Positions 14,325 to 25,742 of a stretch of 64,000 nucleotides of DNA are shown here, one piece after another. The notes under the pieces were generated by a model. That model was not told where the DNA came from and made no database searches. It worked only from the letters and a program-made list of their open reading frames with translations. The stretch is from assembly GCA_009193035.1 (NCBI GenBank), contig SWDT01000212.1, positions 1 to 64,000 on the forward strand. Direction: 5' to 3'. Each line of letters starts with the position of its first letter. Position 1 is the stretch's first letter. The position numbers and the translations under genes are program-made. Source of the stretch: Halicephalobus mephisto. Lineage: Eukaryota > Nematoda > Chromadorea > Rhabditida > Panagrolaimidae.

Positions 14325-14800
14325 TCAGTCACTATCCATTTTTTCATTAGAGCTGTTTTTGGATAGTGACTTTGACAGTTTTAATAAAAACTAAAGATAG
14401 TGTCTAAAATCAGTCATTATCCTTTTTCATTAGAGCTGTTTTTGGATAGTGACTTTGACAGTTCTAATAAAAACTAAAGATAGTGTCTAAAATCAGTCAC
14501 TATCCATTTCCTCATTGGAGCTGTTTTTTGGATAGTGACTGAGAACTTTTCATTTCTATTAAAATTAGACATTATTCATTTTTACTGACTTTTTTGGACA
14601 GTGGTTTTGACCACTCCAATGAGGGGAGTGGATAGTGTCCGCACGGATTAGTCATCACTCACATCTTATAGGAGTTATCGTCGGAATAGGAACTGAGAAA
14701 AAACTGGAATTATTGTTTCAAGTAAAAATAAAAAACGAATGAGTAGTTCTATTAGAGCTGAAAGTGGACACTATCCACTCTCTCATTGGAGTTGTTTTCG
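14325..14800. repeat. GGATAGTGACT palindromic satellite, cluster 6
   Basis: Monomers as in cluster 1 (TTGGATAGTGACTTTGACAG, GATAGTGTCTAAAATCAGTC), with the last copies strongly diverged after 14580. Confidence 0.8.
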
Positions 14801-14999
14801 AAAACTGACGATTTAAATAAGTCGAAAAAATAATTCCCAAAAATCAGTTATTGTTGGAATTTTTGAAATTGTTTTTTTTGAATAATGATTTCGACGGTTT
14901 AAACAAGTAGGAAAATTGATTTTCAAAATTAGTCATCATTCATATTTTTTAAACTTTTTGGACAGCGATTTTGATAAAATGATTAAAAAAAACAAATAG

Positions 15000-15415
15000 T
15001 GACTGAAATCCGTCAAAATAACCTGAACGATCACTATTTTTAATTTTTATTGAAATTTTTAGAATTATTCAAAAATTAACTTCGATGAGAAATTGGATAG
15101 TGTCTATTTTTAGTTTAATTAGATGTTCTGTAATCACTATTATTTTTTGCATTGGATAGTGACTGGTATTGTTTTTTAGTCACTATCCGAAAATCAGCTT
15201 TAATACAAAATCGGATAGTGTCCATTTCGAACTTAACTATTTCTCAGTCACTATTATTTTTTGCATTGGATAGTGACTGGTATTGTTTTTTATTCACTAT
15301 CCAGAAATCAGCTTTAATACAAAATTGGATAGTGTCCATTTCGAACTATTATTTCTTGCATTGGATAGTGACTGATACTGTTTTTTAGTCACTATCCGAA
15401 AATCAGCCTTACTAA
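15000..15415. repeat. GGATAGTGACT palindromic satellite, cluster 7
   Basis: A variant local amplification in which a unit with TTTTTTGCATTGGATAGTGA, CTGGTATTGTTTTTTAGTCA and ATCAGCTTTAATACAAAAT is repeated three times (15140-15400) with few differences, so this sub-array expanded recently. Bases 15415-16060 are AT-rich and empty. Confidence 0.8.
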
Positions 15416-16063
15416 GAATCCAAAAAATCATAAATTTCAATTTTTCAATTTTTTTCAATTTTGTGAAACACGTAATGTTTTTTAAAAACATTGATTAATC
15501 ATTCATTGTTTTGTTTTCCCTCGACCTGATGAGCCATTTTCTGTTAGCTAAAAACCAAACTTTTCATTTTAAAAAAATCAGCTTTCAAGAGATTAGTGAA
15601 TTTTTAAACGGATTTTTCGAACATTCCTATTTTTTTAGTTGACTAAAATTCCTAATTTCTTAGTCGACAATTCTTAAATTTTCTAGGTGAGTAATATTTT
15701 TCAAAAATTAATTATTATTTTTGATTTTTTGAATAAAAAAATTTATTTATTTTTAATTTTTTAAAATTTATTTATTAATTTTTTAAATTTTCAATTATTT
15801 TAAATCTTTTAAAATTACTTGTTATTTTAAATTTCTTAGTTATTTCTTGTTTTAATTTTTTTGAATAAAAACTATTTTAATTTTTTCAAATAAAAATTAC
15901 TTTAATTTTTTTGAATATATACAATTTTAATTTTTTTGAGTAAATACTATTTTTTTTTTGAATAAATATTATTTTTTTATTTTTTTTTAGTCAGCTAACA
16001 TTTCTACTTTTTAGCTACCTAATAATTTTGATCCTTCGGTTTACTCTATATAAGGTCTTGTTT

Positions 16064-16190
16064 GCTTTTGTGCTCCAGGTGCAGAAATTACATTTTTCGG
16101 GGAATTCAGGAGCTATGTCCATTTTGGAATTGGATACGGGCTTCCTGTGCGCAACCCAGAATAACTGACTTAGGACCGGTTTGGCCTTTT
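16064..16190 (+). other. Candidate exon (laminin-G-like reading)
   Basis: After the acceptor GTGCTCCAG at 16079 one frame reads AEITFFGEFRSYVHFGIGYG, which resembles the start of a laminin-G domain, but it reaches a stop after LPVRNPE. A second frame (CRNYIFRGIQELCPFWNWIR) stays open longer. Neither joins cleanly to the exon at 16270. It may be a decayed exon of a Crumbs/neurexin-type gene. Confidence 0.2.
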
Positions 16191-16269
16191 TTCGTTCGTT
16201 CTCACACGGGACCACAATTGTTCATTTTTCTTAATTTTTATCGATTTAGAATTTAATTTATTTTTTTAG

Positions 16270-17639
16270 AAAATACAACAGCGTTGGTTTTACCTGGATG
16301 TCGAACTCCAAGTGACGATTCTCCGTATTACTGTATTTGTCCATTGAAAAACGATCCTATAAAATTTAAATCATTTTTTGAAATGAGTTCCATCAGCGGA
16401 GGTCCAGGAGACAACACTGGTTCTAATCTACTCCCTACCGTACTGGCTAATGCTGCAACGACCACTTCGACCACGGCACCGACTACAGTAAAGAACGACG
16501 GGGGTGGATTAAGTGGAGGAGCAATCGCTGGGATTATTATCGGAGTTATTGTAAGTTTCTAAAGTTCTTTCCATATATCCAAACTAAAATAACATTCAAT
16601 TTCAATCACTTTTCACTTTTTATTACAACTAATTTCTGGATAGTGTCTATTTTCAGTCACTATCAAGTCAAACATGGATAGTGACTGAAAAGTTCCGATT
16701 TGAATGAAATTGGACACTATCCATTTTTATTAACACTGTTTTTGGATAGTGACTGATAGCTTCAATGAAGAAATAGTGACGGTTTTTGAATATTTAACCA
16801 CTATTTGAAAAACAGTTCCAATGTGACATTTAATAACGCTTGAATGTAAACACTATCTATTTTTTACTGGAGCGACTGACAGCTCACTAAGAATCAGGGT
16901 TAGTGTTTATTTTTAGTTACTATTCTGATTTCATTAAAATTGATCTTTGGATAGTGACTTTGACAGCTCTAATGACTCGAAGATAGTGTCTATTTCCAGT
17001 CACTATCCTCAATTTCATTGGAGCTGTTTTTGGATAGTGACTAAGGATTTTGATAAGCTGAGGATAGTGTCTATTTCCAATCACTATCCTCAATTTCATT
17101 GGAGCTGTTTTTGGATAGTGACTAAGAATTTTGATAAGCTGAGGATAGTGTCTATTTCCAGTCACTATTCTCAATTTCATTGGAGATGTTTTTGGATAGT
17201 GGCTTTGACAGCTCCAACAAAATTTCTGAATAGTATCTACTTTCAACGACTCTTCTTTATTTCATCCGAACTTATTTTAGAAATAGTAACTTATTGTCCT
17301 AGAAGAAATATGAATAGTGTCTGAAGAATACCCAAAGCTCACTTAAAATCGTCACTATTCAAAATTGAATTGTAATGAAAAACTTCAAAATAATTGATTT
17401 CGAGTACTATTCATGATTCTTATATTTTTCAAGGCCACAATTTAAAAAAATAAAAAATTTTCAAAATTATTTTTCAGGTTGGTATTATTCTTATTTTCGT
17501 CATTGCATTTTTTATTTTCCGTAAAATCAAAGACCGTCGTAAAAATCACGGAGAATACAGGCCCCAACTAGAAGAGACCCTTCATGCTAAGGATCTACCG
17601 TATCTTCCGCCTCCTAACATCGAAGGTCATCTGGGTTAA
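16270..17639 (+). CDS. C-terminal exons of a type I membrane protein, Crumbs-like tail
   Basis: Exon 16270-16550 follows TTTTTTTAG and reads a Cys-containing segment (GCRTPSDDSPYYCIC, EGF-like), a Thr-rich linker and the start of a transmembrane helix (GGAIAGIIIGVI). Exon 17478-17639 completes the helix (VGIILIFVIAFFIF) and a basic 37-residue tail: RKIKDRR, then HGEYRPQLEE and LPYLPPPNIEGHLG. Crumbs tails have a juxtamembrane FERM-binding GTYSPS-type motif and end PPPxERLI. The spacing here is similar, but the PDZ end is different. Upstream exons are unresolved, so the entry is partial. The 927-bp intron is filled with satellite cluster 8. The family call is an inference from the tail only. 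Confidence 0.5.
16620..17330. repeat. GGATAGTGACT palindromic satellite, cluster 8 (intronic)
   Basis: Lies inside the intron 16551-17477. Three near-identical sub-units with AGGATAGTGTCTATTTCCA, CTCAATTTCATTGGAGCTG and GGATAGTGACTAAGGATTTT occupy 16985-17200. Because the array is in an intron it is transcribed and could fold into hairpin RNA. Confidence 0.85.
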
Positions 17640-17835
17640 TCAACATTCGATTCTACTTTAAAATTACCGTACTAAATTCACTTTGAGCTCAAATTGGATA
17701 GAAATTTGTATTTTTAAAACTTTTGAAATTCTTCAATGCCGGTGCCAAAATTTTTTATTTTACAATAAATCTTTCGTTTTTAATTTTCTCATTACAAAAC
17801 AATGCAAATCCAAAAAGTACATTCATGTATAGCAA

Positions 17836-19741
17836 TCAAAACTTACGATTAGTAGGAAAAAGATCAGCAGGTCCAGTACAAATAAATTTAGGATCCTTCA
17901 ATTCAATATTATAACACATAGTAGATGCACATGGATTCTCGTCAAAACGTGGAGCTTTTTCAATACCCAAGTCAATATAATAACTATCCGGAGAAAGGTT
18001 CTTCGACGAAGCTAAAATATCGAAATTACTGTAATACAAAAATCAAACTTTTTACGAAATTGTTATGAATTTCTGAAACTCGTTGGGAACTAAAGTGGCA
18101 TACGTGATAATTGTAATCTAGTAAGGTAATTATTCTGTAATTTCATGCAATTCCGAAATCATTCATAGATGAATTTTTCACAAAATTATCTTTGCACAAA
18201 TTTCCAATTTTTTAAAACCTAAAATAGTCTGAAATTTCGATTTTAGTTATTTTGTAATCTTATAATTTCAAAATCCATGTTTCGGAACTATACTTTGCTT
18301 GAGTAGATCTAACAACTTTTGAGTCGGGGTTGTACAAAACACAAAGAACTTTGTCCACTCGCGAAAGTTAAAGGTCATATATGAAGGTAAACAGACATTC
18401 AAAAAACTACAACCAACACCAAAATACTCCATCAAAAACAAGTTGTGTTTGTTTTAGAAAAAAATTACCTGTAGAAAAAAGAGATGAAGATGAAGTATCA
18501 GGAGTACAAGAAGTGATCGTTTCTTCGGAGAGCCGGGAACCAGGACCAGTTCTATTTGTGACCTTGTTACTTTGAGAAGCGACATGAGCTTGGTAAACAA
18601 CTCTTCCTTGAGCAATTCTACGTCTTGCAGTTACTTCTGCAAATTTCTTTTCAGCAGCAACTTCTTCCGGATCCCTGTTCTCAATATGTTTCGTTTCTTT
18701 GATTCCCTGAGAAGTTTGATTCTGAGGAACAAGTTCTTTTTCGATTCTCTCATTCAAATGTCTGGGAATTTTCTGTGTAGAAATGTCTTGAGAAATCTGA
18801 TTCTGAGGAAAAACTTGAGTTATTTTTGTTTGATCCAAATAAGGAGGAATTTTCAAAAGTTCTTGATGGACTTGACTTCGAGAATAAACGTCACCCGTTT
18901 TTTTGTGCTCATGATTTGGAGGCATCTTCTCGATAACAGGTTGCTCATGAACTTGGTTCTGGAAAACGTCAGCCGTCATCGGGCGATTTGAATAGATGGA
19001 TGTTTTCTGTGCGTCGAATTGCTGAGAAGTCGGATTCTGAAGGGTAAATCTGGTAGAAGTTTTTTGAATCTCGTCTGTCATTTTCTTTTCTGTACTTCCT
19101 TGTTTCGGGACCTGATTCGGCAGGGAAGCTTCGTTAACATTCTTCTGAAACTCGGCTGCAGTCTTCTCCACAGCAGTTTGCTGAAAACCTTGAATCCGCG
19201 AAATACCAGTGAAGGAATTCTTGATCACGACGCCGTCAGTTTTGTTTTCGTAAACACGAGTGAATCTTCTGGTACGAACACCCGGAACAGGATTGACTGA
19301 TTGATTCGTGGCAGTGCTCGTGTTCAAAGTCCTCTGATTAACCATTACCTCTTGAGATCCTCGACTTTTTTCATCAACAATCAACTTCCGAGTACTTTTG
19401 TGAGTATTCATTGAATTTTTCTGAACTTTATCAAGAATAGGCTGATCCTTCTTAGTTCCAGCATTGTCTTCTTTGACGGTATCACGAGCATTGAAAGTAT
19501 GGAAACATTTCGGACAAGTCACGTAATCCACAGTACTACCGGATCCAGGAATAGCCTTCTTAGGAGTAGAAACAACCATGGATTCATCCATTTGAGAGAG
19601 AGAGGAATTAATCGGCGAAGTAGGTAATGATTTAGGTCTTGAACCAAGCCAAGCAGAAATAGGTTCACCAGTGTCACTAAAAAGTTCTTTTTGAATATCC
19701 GTAATAATATCAGGACCCATCGGAATCACTTTCGTCGGCAT
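17836..19741 (-). CDS. Long disordered protein, unrecognised
   Basis: Exon 1 (19741-18469) starts at MPTKVIPMGPDIITD, three bases after the acceptor CTTTCAG (19751-19745), which is either a spliced-leader site or the end of a 5' intron. Exon 2 (18011-17836) starts after GATATTTTAG and ends CTGPADLFPTNRKF. The joined protein is 482 residues, mostly Gln/Lys/Ser/Thr-rich and without hydrophobic segments, so probably largely disordered. A single CPKCFHTF pair near residue 80 could be half a zinc ribbon. The C-terminal part (KNLSPDSYYIDLGIEKAPRF) looks folded and may be the conserved region. E2F-like sites about 450 bp upstream suggest cell-cycle or germline expression. The product is not recognised. 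Confidence 0.7.
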
Positions 19742-20191
19742 AATCTGAAAGTTCATACATTAATAAATTCATGATTAAAACACGTTCATTTATATCAAGA
19801 TTCAAAATTAATCGAATTTCGTCATATAATAAAAATAAAATAAAAATAAAAATCCGAAAATTAATTCTAGTTTTAAACGAAAATATTTTATATAAAAACG
19901 AATAAAAAAGATAAATTTAGAAGGTATTTAGGCACTAGAGAAGATAAAGGAGGATTTTTATGGAAAATTAGGATTTAAAAAATAGAAAAAATTTTATCAA
20001 AAAAATTGTTATTTTTCGATTAAAAATTTGCAACAATAATTAATCACGAGGAATATCATCATCAATACGCGAAAATAAAAATATTTAAAAAACCTAAAAT
20101 TTAAAAAATCCACAGTAAATTAATAAAAAAAAATAAAAATAAAAATTTCCAAAAAACGTTGATCGCAGGCAACGGTTCCAAACACGAAAAG

Positions 20192-20248
20192 TTTTCGCGC
20201 AAAACGCCAAAACCGTCGAATTTTAAAATTTCCCACCGGCGGGAAATT
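20192..20248. promoter_or_regulatory. Paired E2F/DP-like palindromes
   Basis: TTTTCGCGCAAAA at 20192-20204 is a perfect E2F consensus palindrome (TTTCGCGC). At 20227-20248 AATTTCCC and GGGAAATT flank ACCGGC, giving a second near-palindrome with the GCGGGAAA half-site. They lie about 450-510 bp upstream of the 19741 start codon, in the direction expected for that gene's promoter, in an otherwise AT-rich region. The factor assignment is inference from the motif. Confidence 0.5.
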
Positions 20249-20577
20249 CAAATACTATTTTTTCAAATAGTTTTTAAACATTTTCAAATTTTTAAAATTA
20301 TTCATTTTTACATAGTTAACATTTATTTTCTTATCTATATATTCTTTCTGGCCCATTTCCTTCTGTTGAATTTTTTAAAAAACATGTTTTTCGACGAGGA
20401 ACTTCAAAAAACAGAATATCTCGTTCATTTCTTTTTTAAATAATTTTTTGAATTTACTAACTGCTCATACCCTGTGATTATTCGGCATAAAGATATGATT
20501 TAAGCTATAGTTATCTTATAAGTATAGTTAGGTACATTTAACCTAAAATATTTAAACCCAGTAGAAGCAATCCTAAG

Positions 20578-20664
20578 TTACCGTATTTCCTCTAAAATAA
20601 GTCCCGGGATTTAGTTTTTTCAATCACCTCCCAGAGGGCGCTTATTTTAGAGGAAATACGGTAA
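20578..20664. mobile_element. MITE with perfect 24-bp terminal inverted repeats
   Basis: The left arm starts TTACCGTATTTCCTCT (20578-20601) and is matched exactly by the reverse complement at 20641-20664. The 39-bp middle is GC-richer. Outer TTA/TAA would fit insertion at TA. Similar ACCGTATTTCCTCT ends are common in nematode genomes, but the family name is not asserted. Bases 20665-21395 hold no gene. Confidence 0.7.
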
Positions 20665-20939
20665 TCATTCTGTGTTGCATATATCAAAGTTAGAGGTCAG
20701 AGTTTGAGTTTGAAATTTGGATTTTTCACTCTAAAACGCAACTTATGAATCATTTTTGAATTAGAGGAATCTAGTTAAATTCCAACTATTAATTTAGATA
20801 AAACAGATTTTTAGAATAAAAAAATTAAAAGTTTTTTAACACAAAAAATTAGAATTTCGAATTTAAATTTTGAGTTTTAATTTTGATAATACGCAGAACT
20901 GTGTTCAAATTTTGTCGTTTTGTGTTTTTTTCCTTGTTT

Positions 20940-21049
20940 GAGTCGTCCAAATAAGTCGAAGCTTGATTATATTATGTTGTAAATCCTATATTGTAATTGC
21001 TTTGAAAAACGTTCGATAAAGTGCTAAAGAAAGTGAGTCGTCCAAATAA
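20940..21049. repeat. 15-bp direct repeat flanking a shared 60-bp sequence
   Basis: GAGTCGTCCAAATAA occurs at 20940-20954 and 21035-21049. Between them lies CCTATATTGTAATTGCTTTG followed by a CGATAAAGTGCTAAA block, which recurs inverted at about 37218-37275 upstream of the Srd-like receptor. Confidence 0.55.
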
Positions 21050-21399
21050 AACCCCAGTTAAAACTGACCTAAGACGTGGAAATTAACTTGATGTAAAAAA
21101 GTATTTATAATTTCTTTATTGACAATAGAAAAAAAAATTAAAATTGTTATTCGTCAATAACTGATCTGGAACTATTTAGAATTTTTTTCAGATGGAAACT
21201 ATCGACGATGAAAAACATCAGTTATTTGTTTCCTTGTTTTATTCCTGAAGAATTTGTTCAATATAATGAATAAATTATATCTATTAATAAATTTCCGGAA
21301 TTTTTTATGATTTTTATGTTTCTTACATGTTTTCTACTTCCAGTGAATTCTTTATTATTAATTTATTTTGACAAATGCGTGAAATAAATCAGAACAATT

Positions 21400-22494
21400 T
21401 TATTTACTAGAGCTTTTCACAGACTTTTGAAATGCATTAGAATGCTGAACTGTCTGTGCTTGGTTTGCAATCATAGAAATACGAGTAATGCTATCTTTTT
21501 TCTTTCTTCTAAATATCGTCTCAAGAACAAATTCCCTATAAGGTACAACAAAGTACAAAGTCGCTATAAGATCGCAAGAAGAATAAGTACATTGAATTAC
21601 GAAGATAATTAAGCATGCAGTGGCTGTATTATTGATCCTAAAAGTTATGAAAATTGCAAACATGAAAGGAAGTCCGAGGACGAAGAAACAAGCAGTAAGT
21701 GATTGAACTAGTACTGTAACAAAGAGGGATCTCTGGACTTCATCATTAATGTGATGGGCTTGGTGGTTTTTACGGAGTTGATGGAGGAAGACTCCCGTCA
21801 ATAAAATACACCCACCGATACAAATGATAGTCCCGAGAATGAATATGTGGCAACCAAAAACAATATGTTTGTAGTTGACAAAAAAGAAAGTTGACTCGTT
21901 CATGAAATGAACAAAATCCGGATCTTGATGGATGGCTTCTGTGTGGAAATAATCAGAACTGTAGTTGAGTATCGGCAAGATATAAATGAAACCCCACGAT
22001 ATGATTATCACGTGAAAAATAACGATGACAAATAAGGCCAATTTTGAATGGAAGATCCGTTGCCAAGTTGAAGGGAAAAGCACAGTATACCGATTAAACA
22101 TTGTCATCATCATTCCAGTGATGACATTGAAGGTCGTGGCGACCAATATAATCACAGCAATCACAGTTGACTGGAAGCCAGTGTTAGATAATATTCCTAC
22201 TTGATATCCAGCAAAATAAGGGCTGAAAAATGACAATATCGATATATGATAAAAGATTACCCACCTCAATGCCACTGGTTTTGTTAAAGCAAAAGTTGTT
22301 TCTTGTGCAATAACCCAAATGGTGTGGTTCAGAATTAGCCATTTGAAGGAACCGATACTTTTGGATTTCGTAAATATGACATAAAATAAAAGTATTGCTA
22401 GAATCCAAGAAATGATGCAAGTTACATAGGAGTAATAAATGTAAATTTTAACAATATTGGAATCTGGAGAGAGATCTAGAAGTTCTGCCGCCAT
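21400..22494 (-). CDS. Seven-transmembrane chemoreceptor, Srh-like
   Basis: A single uninterrupted ORF of 364 residues from ATG 22494. Hydrophobic segments are spaced as in nematode serpentine receptors. Srh-type marks include SIGSFKWLILNHTIW after TM1, SPYFAGYQVGIL, FNRY after TM3, a Lys/His-rich loop LHQLRKNHQAHHINDEVQRS before TM6 and PYREFVLETIF at the cytoplasmic end. The class (Srh within the Str superfamily) is judged from these motifs; Sri is the main alternative. The absence of introns is unusual for the family and could mean a retrocopy or simple intron loss. Related decayed copies lie at 23770-24440 and 34895-35240. Confidence 0.75.
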   Translation of the reverse strand: MAAELLDLSPDSNIVKIYIYYSYVTCIISWILAILLFYVIFTKSKSIGSFKWLILNHTIWVIAQETTFALTKPVALRWVIFYHISILSFFSPYFAGYQVGILSNTGFQSTVIAVIILVATTFNVITGMMMTMFNRYTVLFPSTWQRIFHSKLALFVIVIFHVIIISWGFIYILPILNYSSDYFHTEAIHQDPDFVHFMNESTFFFVNYKHIVFGCHIFILGTIICIGGCILLTGVFLHQLRKNHQAHHINDEVQRSLFVTVLVQSLTACFFVLGLPFMFAIFITFRINNTATACLIIFVIQCTYSSCDLIATLYFVVPYREFVLETIFRRKKKDSITRISMIANQAQTVQHSNAFQKSVKSSSK

Positions 22495-23765
22495 TTTGCC
22501 TCAAAGAAAACTTTCTACTTTCAGGATGTTATATGAGGCAGATGAAATGTTGAAAAATTACAGTTATGGTAAAATACTTTTATCCAAATTAAAGTAATAG
22601 ATTTATGAAATGGTACTACCAAAGCCTATGTGAAGTACCAGGTGGAAATGTTGATGGTAATCTTTAATCAAAAACTGACACCTTAAATTTATGATATTTG
22701 AAATTAAAAACTGAAGAAATTTATTTAAAAACAACCTTATTCAACTACATTGTTTTTGGAATTTAAAAGTACCGATATAATTGAAAAAAGACATCTAAAT
22801 AGTCATCAGATCTACCAATTATAAATCTGAAATTTAAAGTATAGATTAATCTTTGGAATTTAGAAATTCATATTCACAGATTTCTGCTGTATTGATGATT
22901 TTTAATTTATCTTTATTTATTCTTCACATTTCGTTAACATAAAAGCGAATGTCGATTTTTTTTCTGGAAGTTATTAATGTGATTTTTGAAGGCGTTGACC
23001 GATTAAGCAATGTTCCACATTATGTATAGACCGTTGGATGAGCTGAATTCCGTGCTTACATAGATGTTAGAAAGAAATCCAAATCATTTGTATGAATTTT
23101 TGTTCAAATGAACTCCTGTGTTTTGTATTATCAAAGTTAACGGTTAGAATTGAAAATCGAAATTTGGACTTTTCTCGCTAAGACAATATTCATACATTTT
23201 TTTACTTCAAACATCTGCCTTACCTAAACTGATAAAACTTGATGTCTTAGGTTTTCAAATTACAACATAATTTGCAAGTTGTGCCTTAAGATGAAAAGTT
23301 TAATTTTCGACCTTGAACTCTAATCAACTTTAATTTCGAACTTCAATCTAAAAGTTCGATAATACAGACACTGAACTTTTTGCATATGAATCTTGTCTTT
23401 GTTAATTTACTATTATATTAAAAAATTAACAATTTAACAAAACAGTGACCTTTCCTTGACAACCTGTAGACATGACTTTAATTTTATACAACTCAATCAA
23501 AATTGGAAGGAGGTGTGTTAAATTAAGCGTCATTTTAAATTAAAAACCCAATACTTTGAAATAATTAAGAAACAGGTGATATGATGAACTGTTTATCAGT
23601 ATATTAGATACCAAGTAAAAAATTAAATTATTTCCTTATAAGTGTTTATCGTAAATTTCTATTTTTAATCAATTTTTTAGTAAACATACAAATTAAATTT
23701 AGGCTCTGCTTTTACTATAAATTTAGAGATATTGTAATTTTACTACGGTGATGAGTAGTTTGAGG
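22495..23765. other. Gene-free stretch
   Basis: AT-rich DNA without an ORF, RNA gene or clear repeat that I can identify. Confidence 0.5.
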
Positions 23766-24445
23766 TTGATGTGAAATCATGGAAATACGAATAATGTTAT
23801 TTTCTTTCTTCCTTTTTAATATAGTCTTAAGAACAAATCTCCTATAAGGTACAACAAAGCACAAAGTCGCTACTATATCAAAAGGACAATAAGTGCACTC
23901 TATTGTAAAAAATAACGACAGTTATGGTAGTTGTGTTCTTGATTTTAAAAGTTTGAAAGATTAAAATAAGAAGAGGAAACTCGAGGATGTAGAGATAAGC
24001 AGTAAGTAACTGAACTAGTACTGTAACAAAGAGGGATCTCTGGACTTCATCATTAATATGATGGGCTTGGTGGTTTTTACGGAGTTGATGGAGGAAGACT
24101 CCTATCAATAAAATAAACTCAACAAGAATAGTGATAAAATACACTATATATAGAGATTACGAATAATTTTCCATACTAGTGAAGAAGAAAATCTATTTGT
24201 TCACGAAATACATAAATTTTGGATCTTTATGAACAGGTTCAATGCGAAATTCTTCAGAATTGTAGTTGAGTAGTGGAAAAAACAAAAATTACAGACAGGC
24301 AAATTAGATTAAGAATAACAATGGTACATACAGTTTTTTTTTTATTGAAAAACCTTTTGTCAACTTGAAGGAAAGAGCATATTATAGTGATTAGTATTGC
24401 TAGTCTTATTTTAGTGAGAATATTGAAGAAGATTGTCATAATTTT
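23765..24445 (-). pseudogene. Decayed Srh-like receptor copy
   Basis: Minus-strand sequence closely matches the 3' two thirds of the gene at 21400-22494. The stretch LHQLRKNHQAHHINDEVQRS is identical, and the tail TRISMIS-like segment near 23780 is also shared. Frames are broken in several places (only 88 codons remain in one piece, 23878-24144), there is no start, and the N-terminal third is missing. Confidence 0.8.
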
Positions 24446-25079
24446 GAATTCAAAAATAGTTGTTGATTTAAATTCATATTTAAAAAAATATTTTAATTAC
24501 AGAAATTAGCGTCTTAAAATATTTGATAGAAACGGAATTGTAGGTGTTTTTTAGTTCGAAAATGGGATATTGGAAATCCATCACGGAAGCTTTAATTGAA
24601 AACAATAAAAAATTAAGTAATTGGTGAATTTATTTTTTCTTAATTCTGCATTCCGGTTTGTTTGTGAAGATGAGTTACAAAATGGTCATTGAACTCGATG
24701 ATATGTTAAAACTAAACCTTGTGACGGGAAGAGAACGACAATTGAGTGGATTATTGTTTTAATCACGAATTTCCAGTACAAAAAGCTAAAAATTGTTTTT
24801 TAATTGTTTCATCAAAAACCAATATCATCATTTTTTTAAGTTTTTGTTCATAATAATTCTTAGATTCCCTAAATCCATGCATAAAAAAATTTGTTTAAAT
24901 ATTTCACTTTTTATAGAAAAAAAAGTTTTCACAAATTTGTTTTTCATTATTATTAGAATACCTAAAGTCCAATAATCCATTGGATTTCATCGATTCGCAA
25001 ATGAAATGGAAAAACCTGTCTTGTTATTGATGGACATAGTTCATTTTTGTTCAATTTCAAAGTACTTTGTGAATCAAAA
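24446..25079. other. Gene-free stretch
   Basis: AT-rich DNA. A frame at 24793-24975 is low-complexity Phe/Ile-rich and not convincing. Confidence 0.4.
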
Positions 25080-25346
25080 ATGATGGGATATTTTTGTGAC
25101 TGCTTTGGAGGATGTAAGAATCCCCAAGCCGAGCTCCTGAATCCGGCGGCTGTTGAACGTTGCTTGCAAGTGGTCAATGGAATCGCTGAGAAACGAGTTG
25201 TAAGTCAATGATAAAGTCATAATTTACTATTTTTGGTCTTAATTCAGGTTCCAGGAAGTAATTTTCCTTCAAATACTGAAGTCAAAGATGCACAACCTTC
25301 ATTTCATCCATCGTACGGTCCTCCACCACCTTACAAAAGTGAATAA
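25080..25346 (+). CDS. Small Cys-rich protein with PPPPY tail
   Basis: Two exons (25080-25199, 25248-25346) with a 48-bp GTAAGT...TTCAG intron in phase 0 give 72 residues. The N-terminus MMGYFCDCFGGCKN has three clustered cysteines, suitable for lipid modification or metal binding. The middle AVERCLQVVNGIAEKRV is probably helical, and the C-terminus PSYGPPPPYKSE contains a PPxY motif that WW-domain proteins bind. There is no signal peptide. It is not recognised. The gene lies just outside the left inverted-repeat arm at 25743. The length, splice sites and codon use argue for a real gene. Confidence 0.65.
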
Positions 25347-25742
25347 ACTTACTCATGTTCAACTAAAAAGTTAATCTCCTCATTATGGTCGTCATCTGTT
25401 TTGCAGAAAAAGTTAATTTACTTTCCGAAACAGCACTAGTTTTATTCCATCAATTATAAGCCGAAGTATAATAAATTTTTCCGAAATTTGAGCATGACTA
25501 TGTTCAGCTTTTTCTTGAGCTGTTCTAAGATGAGGAAATTGATTAAAATCATGTGAGAAGCAATATTAGTTACATCATTCCATAATAACAGATTAGATAC
25601 TTTATTATCATTCAAAGTAAGAAATCTTAATCAAAAATGTCCAGGAAATTAACATAGTGCCTTATATCCAATTAAAAGTTGTTTAAAAGTATTTGTTGTA
25701 TTTATCAATCTAGATGGCCCACGTAACAATAAAAAAATAGAT

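Noticed and set aside
15152..15388. Repetitive ORF (MDSDWYCFLVTIRKSALIQN and copies)
   Set aside because: It is a translation of the GGATAGTGACT satellite, not a protein.
16920..17324. Opposing repetitive ORFs over satellite cluster 8
   Set aside because: The repeat monomer happens to be open in two frames because its length there is a multiple of three; no start or splice context.
19742..19756. ATG at 19756 as start of the disordered-protein gene
   Set aside because: The acceptor CTTTCAG lies between this ATG and the next in-frame ATG at 19741, so these codons would be removed by trans-splicing or lie in an intron.
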